Shown: piece by piece, positions 35,188 to 46,638 of the stretch
Layout: each line of letters begins with the position of its first letter
Position numbering within the stretch: position 1 is the stretch's first letter
Assembly (NCBI GenBank): GCA_022702705.1
Contig: CM040434.1
Location: forward strand, 61,157,334 to 61,221,333
DNA length: 64,000 bases
DNA from: Papilionanthe hookeriana x Papilionanthe teres
Lineage: Eukaryota; Streptophyta; Magnoliopsida; Asparagales; Orchidaceae
Reading direction: 5' to 3'
The notes under the pieces: model-generated
Databases searched by the model: none
What the model saw: the letters and a program-made list of their open reading frames with translations, nothing else
What the model was told of the DNA's origin: nothing
Translations under genes and position numbers: made by a program

Positions 35188-36312
35188 TTGGAAGAGACTT
35201 ATGAAATTATTCAAAAATGTCATGATTCTGATTATGGGGGACATTTTGGAGTTAAAAGAACTGCATATAAAATCTTACAATCTAGATTTTATTGGCCTAC
35301 AATTTTTAAGGATGTGAATACTTATATTATAAATTATGATAGATGTCAACGTGCAGACAATATTTCTAGAATAAATGAGATGCCTCTCAATTATATGTTG
35401 GAAGTTGAAATATTTGATGTTTGGGGATTAGATTTCATGGGTCCATTTACACCATCTTTCAGAAATTTTTATATTTTGATAGCAGTAGACTATGTTTCCA
35501 AATAGATTAAATCTAATGCTTTACCTCAATGTGATGCTCAAAGTGTTGCAAAGTTTTTAAGAAATAATATATTTTGCAGATTTGGAATGCTAAGAGTAAT
35601 CATAACTGATGGGGGAAGTCATTTTAAAAATGTGATTATTGAGAAGTTAGCAAAGAAATATCATATAAATCATCGCATTGCTACTGCTTATCATCCTCAG
35701 ACAAGTGGTTTGGTTGAATTATCCAATCATGAAATTAAAAGAATATTGGAAAAGACTGTTAATCCAAACAAAAAGGATTGGTCAATCAAACTGGATTATG
35801 CTTTGTGGGCCTATAGGACTGCCTACAAAACCCCTATAGGAATGTCCCCATATAGGTTGATTTTTGGAAAAGCTTGTCATTTTCCTATTGAACTTGAGCA
35901 TAAAGCATCTTGAGCTATTAAATAGTTCAATTATAATTTGAAAGATGCTGCTGAGAAGAGATTACTACAATTAAATGAGCTTGAAGAGATAAGGAATTAA
36001 TATTATGAAAATGCTAAGATTTATAAGGAAAAAATGAAGTTATGGCATGATCAGAAGATTCTTACAAAAAATCTTGTGCCAGGACAGAAAGTTTTGCTGT
36101 ATAATGCCAAATTGAGAATTTTTTCTGGAAAACTTAAGTCCAGGTTGATGGGTCCATTTATTGTGATAAAAGTTTATTCCTATGGAGCTGTCGATATTCA
36201 AGATCCTAAGACTGGAAAAATATTTAATGTTAAAGGTCATAGACTTAAACCTTATTTTTTAGTCGATCAACTTAAATCTGATGATAATCTGATGTTGTGT
36301 CATGCAGAATGA
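35188..36312 (+). pseudogene. Element C pol: integrase
   Basis: The zinc-binding part has HDSDYGGHFGVKRTAYKIL and DRCQRADNISRINEMP; the first Cys of the usual CDRC is Tyr. The core keeps VWGLDFMGPF (Asp), VIITDGGSHF (Asp) and, 35 residues on, GLVELSNHE (Glu), a proper D,D35E set. The tail has FSGKLKSRLMGPFIVIKVYS and GHRLKPYF, then stops at 36310-36312. In-frame stops near 35506, 35911 and 35998 break it. No chromodomain is present, in keeping with Athila. Confidence 0.92.
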
Positions 36313-36320
36313 GTTCTGGG

Positions 36321-36370
36321 TATGTCAGGCTGAAGTCATTAAACCAAGCGCTTTGTGGGAGGCGACCTAT
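36321..36370 (+). other. Conserved block just after the pol stop (element C)
   Basis: TATGTCAGGCTGAAGTCATT is followed by AAACCAAGCGCTTTGTGGGA and GGCGACC, starting about 9 bp after the pol TGA. A and B conserve the same block at the same place. Confidence 0.65.
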
Positions 36371-36548
36371 AGTTATCGGTGTGCTTTGCTTTATGTTTTC
36401 TTTGTGTGCTTTGTTTGGTTTGTTTTTGTGTTTTGGTAGTAGTATTTTGAAGTTTTTATATTATTGTAGTTTTTATTTGACCTTATTTTATGACTTAGAG
36501 GAGTCAGAATGAAATTTTGGACATTTGGCAGACATGTGCTAAATTAAG

Positions 36549-36590
36549 CACTGGCGGCTAAGCGCTACCTAGTTGGCGCTTAGGCGCCGG
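36549..36590 (+). promoter_or_regulatory. GC module upstream of ORF2a (element C)
   Basis: GGCGGCTAAGCGCTACC, TTGGCGCTTAGGCGCCGG: inverted repeats 202-243 bp before the ORF2a start. GGCGCTTAG also occurs in C's 5' LTR (29311-29319). Confidence 0.5.
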
Positions 36591-36681
36591 AGTTATGAAA
36601 TATGTGATAAATGAGGTTCTAGAAGCCTAGATCATGGGGAAGTAGTTTTTGAAGTTATTTTGGAGTTTAAAAACGTATAAG

Positions 36682-36715
36682 GGCGGGTTATGCACTTCTA
36701 AAGTCTATAAAAAGG
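36682..36715 (+). promoter_or_regulatory. Candidate internal promoter for ORF2a (element C)
   Basis: GGCGGGTTATGCACTTCTAA leads to TATAAAAAGG (36706-36715), a textbook TATA box. The ORF2a ATG at 36792 is 77 bp beyond it, leaving room for a start site at about 36740. Element A has GGCGGG and TTTATAAC at matching distance. Transcription from here is not shown. Confidence 0.5.
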
Positions 36716-36791
36716 CCCTCGATTAAGAGAAACACTTGCTCCAAGCCCTATTTTCATTCCTGAGTCTTAAGAAGAGTGTTTTGAGTGCATC

Positions 36792-37189
36792 ATGTCTTTC
36801 GGAGAGAATGAGATCAAGAAGAGAGAAGATTCCGACAAGAGTAAGTTTATTAGTGACAGTGCTAAAGAGTTATTCAATGGATTTCTCGCAGTTAGAATTC
36901 AAGGAATTACAGAAAAGATTGTAAAGATCGAAGCCCAAGTGACTTTAATCGAAGCAAAGATTAATGAACTAATGCACATTTGGAGCATATGGGATGGTAG
37001 CTCAAGATGCAATTCAGTTATACTAGTCACGTGGAATAAGTGGATAAGGCGATGTTCCTGAAGAAAAAGTGGTTAGAAGAAGAAGATGTAAGTGTGTTCA
37101 ATCATCGCCAGTTCTATCAAATTTATATTCCAGAATGGTCAAATGGAAATAATAATGGGTCTGGATATATTTCGCCTACTGGAGAGTAG
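36792..37189 (+). pseudogene. Element C ORF2a, shortened env-like protein
   Basis: The frame starts MSFGENEIKKREDSDKSKF and moves quickly into a helical, coiled-coil-like part (ITEKIVKIEAQVTLIEAKIN). After a frame change near 37020 it ends FNHRQFYQIYIPEW ... SPTGE with TAG at 37187-37189. The A ORF2a end (FPFRPFYNLFVHQQ) is similar, but the central EFY...RIN region present in A is missing. I infer an internal deletion of about 600 bp that kept both ends. Confidence 0.6.
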
Positions 37190-37589
37190 AATTAAATGTT
37201 AGTTTGATCTTGTGGTTTGTTTTGTGTATTTTATGTTTTATGTGTTTGAATGTTTTAAGTGTTTAATGTTTTATGTTTGTGATCTGTTGCACTTTAATGT
37301 GTGATTGTTACATCTTAGTGATGTAAACCTATCTTTATGATTATTGAGTCCTTTTGTATTTAGGGAATTTCATCCAAAGTGTTTGGATAGAAATTTTTAG
37401 TTTGTATTAAGTGTGGTTTGTTTTTAATGAATATAAGTTTGTCTTTGTGTGAAATTTGATTGGAATTGACGGATAATAAAATGTGAAATTGGAGTATTGG
37501 AGATTTATGAGGAAGAGATAATTATTTTGAGAAGATTAAGGGTGATTAACTAAGTGTTTTAGTGCATTTTCTTAACTGTGAAAATCTAG

Positions 37590-37672
37590 GCACTGGCGGC
37601 TAAGCTCCAGAGTGTTGGCGCCAGATTTTGCGGCTAAGCACCAAAGGCCTCGCGCTTAGGAATCGGTTCGCG
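37590..37672 (+). promoter_or_regulatory. GC module upstream of ORF2b (element C)
   Basis: CACTGGCGGCTAAGCTCC, TTGGCGCCAGATTTTGCGG and CTCGCGCTTAGG, 371-453 bp before the ORF2b start. The equivalents are at 383-469 bp in A and 369-462 bp in B. CACTGGCGGCTAAGC is shared with the ORF2a module at 36549. No gene lies in the rest of 37190-38042. Confidence 0.5.
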
Positions 37673-38042
37673 AAAATTGATTTTCAGTAGTTAAAAACCC
37701 GAAAATCACCATTTTTAACTTCTCCTATCGTCTTTAACCTCTATTTTTTGCAAAATGGAGCCTAGGTCATCAATATATTGAATCATTTGAGAGCCGATCT
37801 CAACAAAAATTGTTAGATTTGGATTCTTTATGGTAAGAGCACTACTCCTAAGTAAAAATTTTTTATTTTCACCATGTATTTTGAGTATATTTTGGAAAAT
37901 CCTAAAATCACTATTCATGGTGAAAGCTTGAGAAAAAGGATGACAAAATTACTTAGATTTAGTGGAAATTACTTTTGGATGTTAATTTAGCAAGCTTAGT
38001 TTGATTTTGGAATTTAAGGTAATTTTTTCGTGAATTTTTAGA

Positions 38043-39162
38043 AATGGCTCCAAAGTTAAAGCATGCAAGAGAAAAGACGAGATTTGATTCTGAAGAGTTT
38101 GTTATTGCAAGGGCTGAGGAACGATACGTCGATGCACTACAGTCACGTAAATTGATTCCTGAGCGTGTGTTTAGTAAGTCAGGAGAAGTTATTGAGGAGA
38201 TGATTGCTAGAAGAAAATTTTGAGACTTACTGTTGCTTCTCTGTTGTTGCTGTTGTTTCTGTGGTCAGAGTGTTTTATGCAAACTTACCAGCAGCAGCAG
38301 AGAACTTGGTGATGGTAGGAAGGCAAGAAGTACATTTTACATCTATGGTAATCAATACCTTTTATCGACTGCCTCCTGAGATGTTTTGTTTTAATTCTAA
38401 CTATCATCCTACTGAGGGAGAGTTAGATGAGATAATAACATTTCTAACTGATGGAAGAGGATTATTGAAGATAAATAAGGATAAAAGAGTCAATTTTCAG
38501 ACTTCTAAGTTAAATAACACTTCTAAAGCATGACATTATTTTATCTCATCTAAGCTGTTGCCTTCAAGCCATACTAATGAAGTTACAAGGGAGAGAGCTG
38601 TGTTGAACTATTGCATTCAGCAAGAGAAGCCTATAAATATTGGAGCAATCATTTATGATTATATTTTGAATTGTGCTAGATCTATCACTACTGCAGGTAT
38701 GGGATTTCCTTCCTTGATTCATTCATTATGTGAGTGATCTGAAGTGAAATTTGAAATGAGGTCCTTCAGCCTTTGAAATCAATTACCAGTGTAAACGTTA
38801 GAGCTTAAACAGTACATTCAGAGTTTGGCTGGAGAGGAGGATTTAGTATGGTTTCTACTGCTTCTACTTCCCGTGCTACTACTTCGAGAGTTTCATCATC
38901 TAGTGATTCACAGACTGGTTTGTTAAGAAAGATTTTGAAGAAGGTGAGTCTTACTCGTGAGCATATTAGAGACATGGCTGGTAAAATGGATAATATGGAA
39001 AGGTGTATTGTAAAACATGATGAATATGAGGAGAATTATCAACATTATTTGGATAGTTTGATTAGAAGTGATATGAGTGTTGAGATGCCCCCTCATCCAT
39101 TCTATATACCTTATGTGCCATCCAAAGATTGGAACGAGCAAGATGATGATGAGGAAGATTAG
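38043..39162 (+). pseudogene. Element C ORF2b, env-like Athila protein, broken
   Basis: The ATG at 38043 opens MAPKLKHAREKTRFDSEEF and runs to a TGA at 38221. The frame picks up at 38204 with VVRVFYANLPA, VGRQEVHFTSMVINTFY and LDEIITFLTDGRG. Beyond a TGA near 38531 come SSKLLPSSHTNEVTRE, AVLNYCIQQEKP and FPSLIHSLCE. A last frame (38848-39162) has SLTREHIRDMAGKMDNMERC, a coiled-coil-like stretch, and an acidic end, NEQDDDEED. Motif order equals A ORF2b. No clear transmembrane helix or signal peptide is visible. Confidence 0.8.
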
Positions 39163-40715
39163 TGGATTTTTTTATGTGTTTCTGAGTTTTTGTTGATGCG
39201 CTGATGTATGTTATGTATTGTGTTTTTTTTTGATATTGTGTTTTGTGGTGTGAATTCTAGTAATTTGCTGATTATGGTTGGACTATTATTTTTTTCATGC
39301 ATATTCAGATGTATTTGTGTTGGATTGATATTCTATATGTTGTTTTATGTGATATATGTGTAGTAGTAAATGTTTTAATGTGTATGTCGTGTTAGAGTTT
39401 TTATAGTGTGTACTTTAATTCCAAAACTATTAGGAGAATATGAAACACTATTAAAAACTATTATTTAAAAACTGCATGTTTTAAAACTTTGCAAAATCTA
39501 CTACTACCATTTGTTATCTAATATTGGCGTGATTTCAGTTATTTTCAGTTCATGTGTATTTGCTTTGAAAACATTCACTATTGTAGAAGTCCTTTGAAAT
39601 TTTGAAATTTCTATTTAATTAAAAACTGAAAATTTTGAATATGATTTTTTTTACTCCTGTTTATAAATTGTTATACTTGCATATTTAGGATATTAAGATT
39701 CCTGCAAGCATGTTATGTTAGTTTTTAATTCTAACCCATGTATCATTTCTTATGCTTAAATGTTTTATCCTAACTAAAAATTAAAGTTTGGTGGGGAATT
39801 TTAAAAATAGAAAATTTTTCAAAAACCTAAAATTTTATTTATTCTCAAAAATACTTAAAATTAATTTGATTTTTGATTGAAGACAATCATGTATATGAAG
39901 TTATATTAGGGGATCAAAATTTTGAATATAGTAATGAATAAGAGAATTTAGTTAAAATTTATAGTAATAATAAAAAATTTAAAGTTAGAATTTTCTTAGT
40001 AAAGAAGTATTAAATATAGTTAAACTATCTTTAGTAAGAAATGTTGTATTTTTGGATAAATAGAGGATTTGACTTTTATTCTTCAAAGCTTAAATTTCTT
40101 TTATGGAGAAGTAATTTTTCAATACTATGATTATGATTTTTAAGTGAAAGATGTATATCAGACCTTTATTTTAAATGAAAGGTTAGAATTTAAAATCATT
40201 AAAGGCCTATTTAGATATAATAATCATTGCTTTATAAAAAAAAGAGAAAGAAAGAAAAAAAAAGAAGAAAAGAAAAGAAAAGGAAAAGTGAAAAAAGTGA
40301 AAAATAGTATGTAAAAAGGAAGGAGAAGCTTGAGGATTTAAGGGTCTAATAAAAAATTGATTTCATACCTAAGTATAAGATATAAGTTTTGAGAAAATCT
40401 AAACCTTAACGTTATAATATAGCAAGTAAAATTATTTTCAAATAAAGATTTTTAAGTGAGAAAAATAAATGTGTGAATTCTATATTTTGAAGAATCTACA
40501 AGTATTTTTGAATTAGATAGAAACATATATTTTACATTATCCTTTACTTAAGAACTTTCTAAATTTTAAGTTGGTCTTAATTACTGAAATTTTTTATAAA
40601 TTTGACAATTCCATTTCTAGAACAAAATTTTGTTATCTTCCTAAGAAACTCATTACATAATTTGCATGCTAAAATTTTCTATGTGATTAAGAGTTACTTA
40701 AGGACAAATAACATT
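39163..40715 (+). other. Element C non-coding spacer before the 3' LTR
   Basis: No gene. It contains TTAAAGTTTGGTGGGGAATT (about 39783-39802), a degraded second polypurine-like site, and a long A/G tract (40236-40320). It ends with ACTTAAGGACAAATAACATT just before the polypurine tract. A has the same three marks in the same order (2011-2035, 1506-1610, 1121-1145). Confidence 0.7.
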
Positions 40716-40732
40716 TTAAGTTTGGGGGATTT
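40716..40732 (+). other. Polypurine tract of element C
   Basis: TTAAGTTTGGGGGATTT directly abuts the 3' LTR start TGATACACC. Confidence 0.88.
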
Positions 40733-42507
40733 TGATACACCTAAAATATATAATGTTTTTATGCACATTTTTATACCTATTTTTGATGATATTGCACTTT
40801 AATGGAAGGTATTTTGTGTTTTTCTTGCAGGTATGATGAAAATGAGTGATTATGATGAAAGGAGCAAAATTGGATCAAATTTGGAGCAAAAAAATGGAAA
40901 AAAATGAAAAATTGGACTTTGGAGGCTACACGTCGCCTGGTCGGTGCCTAGCTGCCATAGTTAAAAATTGATTTTTCTTCATTTTTTGCGCCAATTTCAA
41001 GGGGTGTTTCAAGCAACTTTTGGCGGTGACTTTCTTAACTTCCCATGGGCGGCAAATTTGAAAGAAGAGATGCATCCTTTGGTGGATACATTGAATCAGG
41101 ACATAATTTGAAGAGACGCCAAGGAACCTTTTGGATTATTATTAAAATTATGTCATGTAATGATTCTAGGAGTTTTTTTAGAGAGTCAAGTTTTCAAGTG
41201 TCTTTTCTAATTTTCAGAGTCATCTTCTAGTTTCAAAGAGTCTTTCCTAGTTTTACTTTAAGTCTTTTATTGTTTATAGTTAGTTAGTTTAGTTTTAGAG
41301 GAGAATGGGTTGGTGTGAAACCTTCTTTCCACCAATTTTTTTTCATCCATTTATATAGTTTTTATTGAAGTCTAAAGTCAGAGTTGAAGTCAACAGAGTT
41401 GGGCACCAACCTTTATAGTGTTGTCCTGTGGCAAGTCAAGTTTCAAAGGAACTTCCGGAGTCTTGTGGAAAGGATTTTCAGATAAGTGTTTACTTCTTTT
41501 TTATATTTAGTTTTTCTTGTTGTGTTTTCTTTATGATTTCTATTTTCAAATCAATGTGTTCTTATGTTTTCTCCATGAGTTCTGAGTAGTTTTCTTTATC
41601 CTTTTCTTTCTTAAATGAAGAAGTAATTAAATTATGTAGGATTGTTGTGGAATGTATAAGTGTTTAAAGTTGGAATAAGTTGTGAAGATTTAATTCCATG
41701 AACTTAATTTACTTCTTGATTTGGCCAGTTAAGATGTTAAAATTTGTTGTGAGATTATGTAAGATCCAATGCGGTATTGTCTCAAAGAACAATTGGTAAA
41801 AATCACATGCAATTATATGGGTGAGAATTGTAGTCCATATAATTGAACACAACTATATTAGGAGATATGTTTTTATTGGGGAGTAAAATTAGAGGTCTTT
41901 AGAGTGACAGGCTAAAGCCCCCTAATTTGGTTTGATATTTTAAATTTTGTTTTGAGAAGTTAGCCCCCAGGTTGAGAGAAGCGAGGGAACTCTAAAGTGA
42001 GAGCTGATATCTTCTATGCCTAACCATATTCAAAATTTTAAAATTTCAAATTAACCAATGTTCTTTATAGAACCAAGTAAGGGTAAATAATAAATTTGCT
42101 CCTACTTGTCACAACACATTTAAATACTTCCACAGCAATACTTTCATAATTATTACTGCTTTATAAGAGAAAGAAAAAGATATTTTATTTCCTAGTGTTT
42201 TATATCGTGTTTTAAAGTTCTGATAATTTACATTTCCTGCTTAGCTTTATATAAAAAATACTAAAAACAATTTTCAAACTTTACAAATCAAAACATACTT
42301 CCAAAAGTAATTTAAAAAGTAAAAATATAATTTTCTTATTTCTTTAAAAAGTTTTTACATTTTTCCTGTGGGTTTGATATCTCGGGGCTTAATCAGAAAG
42401 TCCTATATTACTTGATAAACGATACGTATACTTGCGTAGTATCTCATATTATAAAATTATAATTTTCATATCTAAATCATTGGCACACGTATATTCGTCG
42501 GGGATCA
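40733..42507 (+). repeat. Element C 3' LTR (1,775 bp)
   Basis: Starts TGATACACCTAAAATATA and ends TCGGGGATCA. It includes TTTTCTTGCAGGTATGATG near the start and a decayed GC module at 40918-40960 (CACGTCGCCTGGTCGGTGCC). After it, element B's RT resumes at 42508. Confidence 0.93.
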
Positions 42508-43320
42508 ATGCCCAAACACTATTTCTCCTGCAACCATAAATTGACTTTTTTTCCAGTTGAGAACAGAGTTTATTTCTGCACAACATTTTAGAACTTTTGC
42601 TAAATGATTTAAACAAAAATTTAAAGTAGTCCAAAAGAATGAGAAATCATCCATAAATATTTCAATTCATTTTTCAAATAAATCACAGAAAATTGACATC
42701 ATACATCATTGATAAGTTGTAGGTGCATTACGCAATCCAAAGGACATTCTTCTAAAAGCAAAAGTTTCATAAGGAATAGTACATGTTCTTTTCTCTTGAT
42801 CCTCAAGAGCAATAGGTCTTTAGTGGTATCCATAATATCGATCCAAAAAACAAAAATAACAGTGTCATGCTAGTCTATCCAACATTTGATCCAAAAGGTA
42901 AAAGAAAATGGTCTTTTCTAGTTGTAACATTTAATTTTTTATAATCATTACAGATTCTCCATCCAGTGACTTGCCTTGTCAGAATTAGTTCATTTCTTTC
43001 ATTTTCAACCACAGTCACTCCTCCTTTCTTTGGACACAATGAATAGGGCTAACCTAAGAACTATCTGAAATTGGATAAATAATCCCAACATTCAACCACT
43101 TTAAAGTCTTTTTTTTAACTTTTTCTTTCATTATAGGATTCAATCTCCTTTGAGGATCGACACTAAGCTTATAATTATCTTCCATCAAAATTTGGTGCAT
43201 ACAGATTGAAGGACTGAATCCATTAATATTAGCTAAAGTCCATCCAAAGGCCTTTTTATGATTCTTTAATATTTGTAATAGTTTTTATTCTTGCTCTACA
43301 GTTAAATCTAAGAAAATATT
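42508..43320 (-). pseudogene. Element B reverse transcriptase, part right of element C
   Basis: On the minus strand the pieces include the linker with SICMHQIL near 43200, CPKKGGVTV and a GWRICNDYKKLN-like motif near 42960, a degraded first catalytic motif near 42835, and MSFGLRNAPTTYQ with an FMDDF-like box near 42650. Reading continues to NLWLQEK and is cut at 42508 by C. The RT resumes at 29127. Confidence 0.82.
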
Positions 43321-44095
43321 ACCTGTTAATGTAGATGAGTATCTTAGATATCATACTTATATGTAAAACTTTCATCTCGGGTTCAGGAGGTTTTTCTATA
43401 GATGGAATCAAAGGAGTACTACTTTTAGTGGTATCTAAAATCTCATAATTTTTCTGAACATAATTTAAGTCCTCAACGATTATCTCCTTTGATTCATCTT
43501 CAATTTCTTTTAGCCTCAGCTTCTTGTTCCTTCTCTTCTGAAATGACTTCATCTTATTGATCCAATATGACTTCACATTTGTATTGAAAATTATTAACAA
43601 TCATTTCATCAATGATATCCGTTCTATAACATTTTCCATCAGGATACTTCATTATTTTGAGAACATTAAATGTAACTTCCTGTTCATTCAATCTCATGGT
43701 TAATTTTCTTTTTTTCATATATGTTAGTACTTGTCCGGTAGCTAGAAAAAGTCTTCTCAAAATAATATGAATTTCTTTATCTTCATCAATATCTAATACA
43801 TTAAAATCAACAGGGAAGATAAATTTATCCACTTTAACAAGCACATCTTCTATAACCCCTTTAGTATAAGTGATAGATCAATCTACTAATTTTAGGGTTA
43901 CAATTGTGGGAGAACTATCCTCTAATCCTAACCTTTTGAATATAGATAGTGGCATAATGTTAATGCTTGCTCCCAGATCACATAAAACTTTTCCATAAAA
44001 ATTTTCTCAAATTGCACAAGGTATAGTAAAGCTACTAGGATCTTTAAGTTTTTTAGGAAGCTTTTTATGAACTATTACGTTACATTAGAAAGACA
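43321..44095 (-). pseudogene. Element B protease region, broken
   Basis: From 44095 downward: KLPKKLKDPSSFTIPC, then VLCDLGASINIMP near 43960-44000, an intact DLGAS active site. Next is 43554-43844 with MLVKVDKFIFPVDFNVLDI and the decayed IHIILRRLFLATGQ. The acidic linker (43319-43600) ends with SIEKPPEPEMKVLH. Homology to A and C stops at about 44090, so B's gag is absent from this side. Confidence 0.82.
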
Positions 44096-44699
44096 TGTTA
44101 GGAAAGGGCATGAATTTTCTACATAAGGCAAATATCAATTGAAATTGACTTCGATCAACCAAGATTTGCAAAGGTTAGCTAGGCAACATGTGCTAACCAA
44201 TGAGTGTTTATTCATAGGACTAAGCTATAATCCTCTAAAAAGAGAGTATCTTCCACTCTCACTATGATAAGATGAATGAATGTATCTACCACAATCATTT
44301 ATGATGGGTGGGATATGCTTGTTTAGACTTGCTTGAAGTAAGGCACCAAATATAAAGGATAGGAGAAGTGCATAGCTTCTCTTACATTGATAACTAACTG
44401 TGCCAGGTATAAGCCATCCTTAGGACTTTCACTTTGCATGTTTGGCAAATTAGTAATCAATTTTAAGGGATGTACAAGACCTCTCTTATTTGTTGATTTT
44501 TCATCCAGAGTTACATAACATGACTCTTTAGCAAACAGAAGGAAGTCATCACAAGGAGTTCAGATAGAAGCAATACATAAAGATGTAATTTTATTACTCA
44601 ACAATTGAATTACAAAGTACATGAAGATTTGAATAATCAATTATTGGAGCAACGTATATCAAATAGAGAATGATTCTAAGCATAATATCTCTTCAAATA

Positions 44700-45850
44700 T
44701 CTCACATTGATAGGGGATATAGGATGAGCTCCATTAGCATCAACAAGCATTTTAGCTCTTCTGTCGTAGACCATCTTGATCTAAACGGTCCTTCCAATGT
44801 GGGCTCAAATTTATAATGAATTTGACGGTGAGATACAATTGGGCTGTGTAAGACCAGTACCAATTCTCCAACCATGAAGGTATAAGGCCTCATGAGCCTA
44901 TCGTGGACTCTAGCTATGCGAGCACGGTATAGCTTAAGGCTCTAATGGGCTTCTAATCGTATCGCTTCCAAGCTATCAAGCTCTTATAACCTAACTTGGG
45001 TATTATCATTTATGTTAACATTATTGTTGATAGTGACACATAATGAAATCAATTCAACTTTCAAAGGAAGGACTACTCTAAACCCAATGGTCAGTGTATA
45101 CATAGTAGAATTAATGAGAGTACGGTATGTCATGCGATATGCCCAAAAATCCTCTGAGAGTATCTCGTGACACTCTTTCGTGTTGTCATGGAGAATCTTT
45201 TGATAGGGCCAACTAAGGTCTTATTAAATGCCTTGACCAAGCCATTCTCTCTCGGGTAGTATATCATCGAACATAGCCAATCGATGTGATGATGTCGAGA
45301 AAATCTATTAATTTTGGTGTTTTTAAAGGCTAGCCCATTATCATAGATAATATGGTGTGCACACCAAAACGATAGATGATATTATTCTTGAAGAAGTGCA
45401 GCACATTATCTGCCTTTACTTATCATAGGGGGATGGCTTTCGCCCACTTAGAGAAATAATCAGTGGCTGCAAGAATAAATTGATGTCCTCGAGATGACAG
45501 AGAGTCAATATGACCCATGATATCAGTAACTCGGGCTTCAAATGGCCATGATGCAACTATCGGATGCAGTACACTCAGGGGCGGTGAAGCACAGGGCTAA
45601 ACACCTGACACCTATTGGTATATTCAATGTAACCAACAGTCATTATAGACCAATAATAACCAAAACATTTAATCTTGATTTTCAACTTGGGACCCAACTG
45701 ATTGGACCCACAAATGCTCACATGGACCTCGGTCATAACTTTTTGGGCCTCATCGTTTCCCACACATCATAACCACATCTACTTGAAAGAGAGCCAATAG
45801 AAATTTTAATGATGGTAAATGGAAGTGCCCTCTTCTAGATTTGAGAGGCG
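44700..45850 (-). pseudogene. Element F integrase and pol C-terminus, broken
   Basis: Around 45430-45540 the minus strand reads DIMGHIDSLSSRGHQF, then ILAATDYFSKWAKAIP, the first-Asp region of the integrase core. Later pieces include NNIIYRFGVHTI, LGQG and YRTLINSTMYTL. The tail 44702-44893 has MRPYTFMVGELVLVLHSP and KFEPTLEGPF, the usual Tat-lineage ending. Stops are frequent. Confidence 0.8.
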
Positions 45851-45859
45851 AGGGAACGA

Positions 45860-46480
45860 TCATCGGGGAGAATTTCCCTCATCAAATATGTGATGATGGC
45901 CTGACTCCAATCATCAGAAGATCCATTAGAAGCAATAATGAAGACACCATCAATATCTGTAGGTACATCGACCGGAGGACTTGAAAGCATCAATGACAGG
46001 ATGCTTCTCTTTAGGATCATAACTGTCATGGGAATTCCATCAGGACTCGATAGCTCTTGATTCAATTTATCAAGAGCATTAGCCTTGCAATTAAGGGATC
46101 GAGCTATCTTAATAAGAGTGACCTTAGGAATGAGCTTCTACAATGCTATAAACTTCTCATTGTAGGCAAGGTAACCAGGTTTGAGGACCATGAAAGTTCC
46201 TATGTGTGGCTTATAATGAGCTGATAATCGCCTTAGATCTTGATTCACATGATGCCCATCTGGATAGCCAACTCTCAAGTTCTAAAAGCAACCTTCATAC
46301 TAGGAGATGTTATTCATACGAGGTTTCACTAAAATGTAAAAGTAGTAAAGGATGTTGCCTTCGGGTGATACAAAGATCAACCTAAATCGGATCGTAATTT
46401 TGGGAGAGGTTCTAGTGGGCCTTCTTTTAAGGAAGATGCCCCATCAAAGTACATTTCCCATTATGGGAAATCAATAGCCA
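45860..46480 (-). pseudogene. Element F second (archaeal-type) RNase H, broken
   Basis: EMYFDGASS near 46450 is the WxMYFDGA start of the additional RNase H carried by Ogre/Tat elements. ELAIQMGI and GDYQLIISHI follow with stops. Near 45860-46065 DGVFIIASNGSSDDWSQAII and MREILPDDR give the linker to integrase. Confidence 0.7.
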
Positions 46481-46638
46481 TTAAATACTCATTAGGAATA
46501 TGTTCATTAAGAGGCAAACCTGTCGAGATCAAGTGAGCTACTAGAATGATAGCTAACACTTGTCCCTTGATAGCCCGTTGAGGGACATACAAAATGTCAA
46601 GCTGGGATAATATCATAGCAATTTAACCAATCATCAAG

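Larger units (their letters stand above)
29128..42507 (+). mobile_element. Element C: complete Athila-type Ty3/gypsy element (13,380 bp)
   Basis: Both LTRs start TGATA(T/C)ACCTAAAATATA and end TCGGGGATCA. The flanks are ATACC (29123-29127) and ATGCC (42508-42512), a one-mismatch 5-bp target duplication; element A's uninterrupted copy of the site reads ATGCC. Inside are primer site, gag, protease, RT-RNase H, integrase, ORF2a, ORF2b and polypurine tract, all on the plus strand. Every gene has at least one stop or frameshift, but catalytic residues are better kept than in A or B, so C is probably the youngest of the three. Confidence 0.95.

Noticed and set aside
45542..45772. 76-codon plus-strand frame
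   Set aside because: It is antisense to the integrase of element F and has no similarity of its own that I can see.
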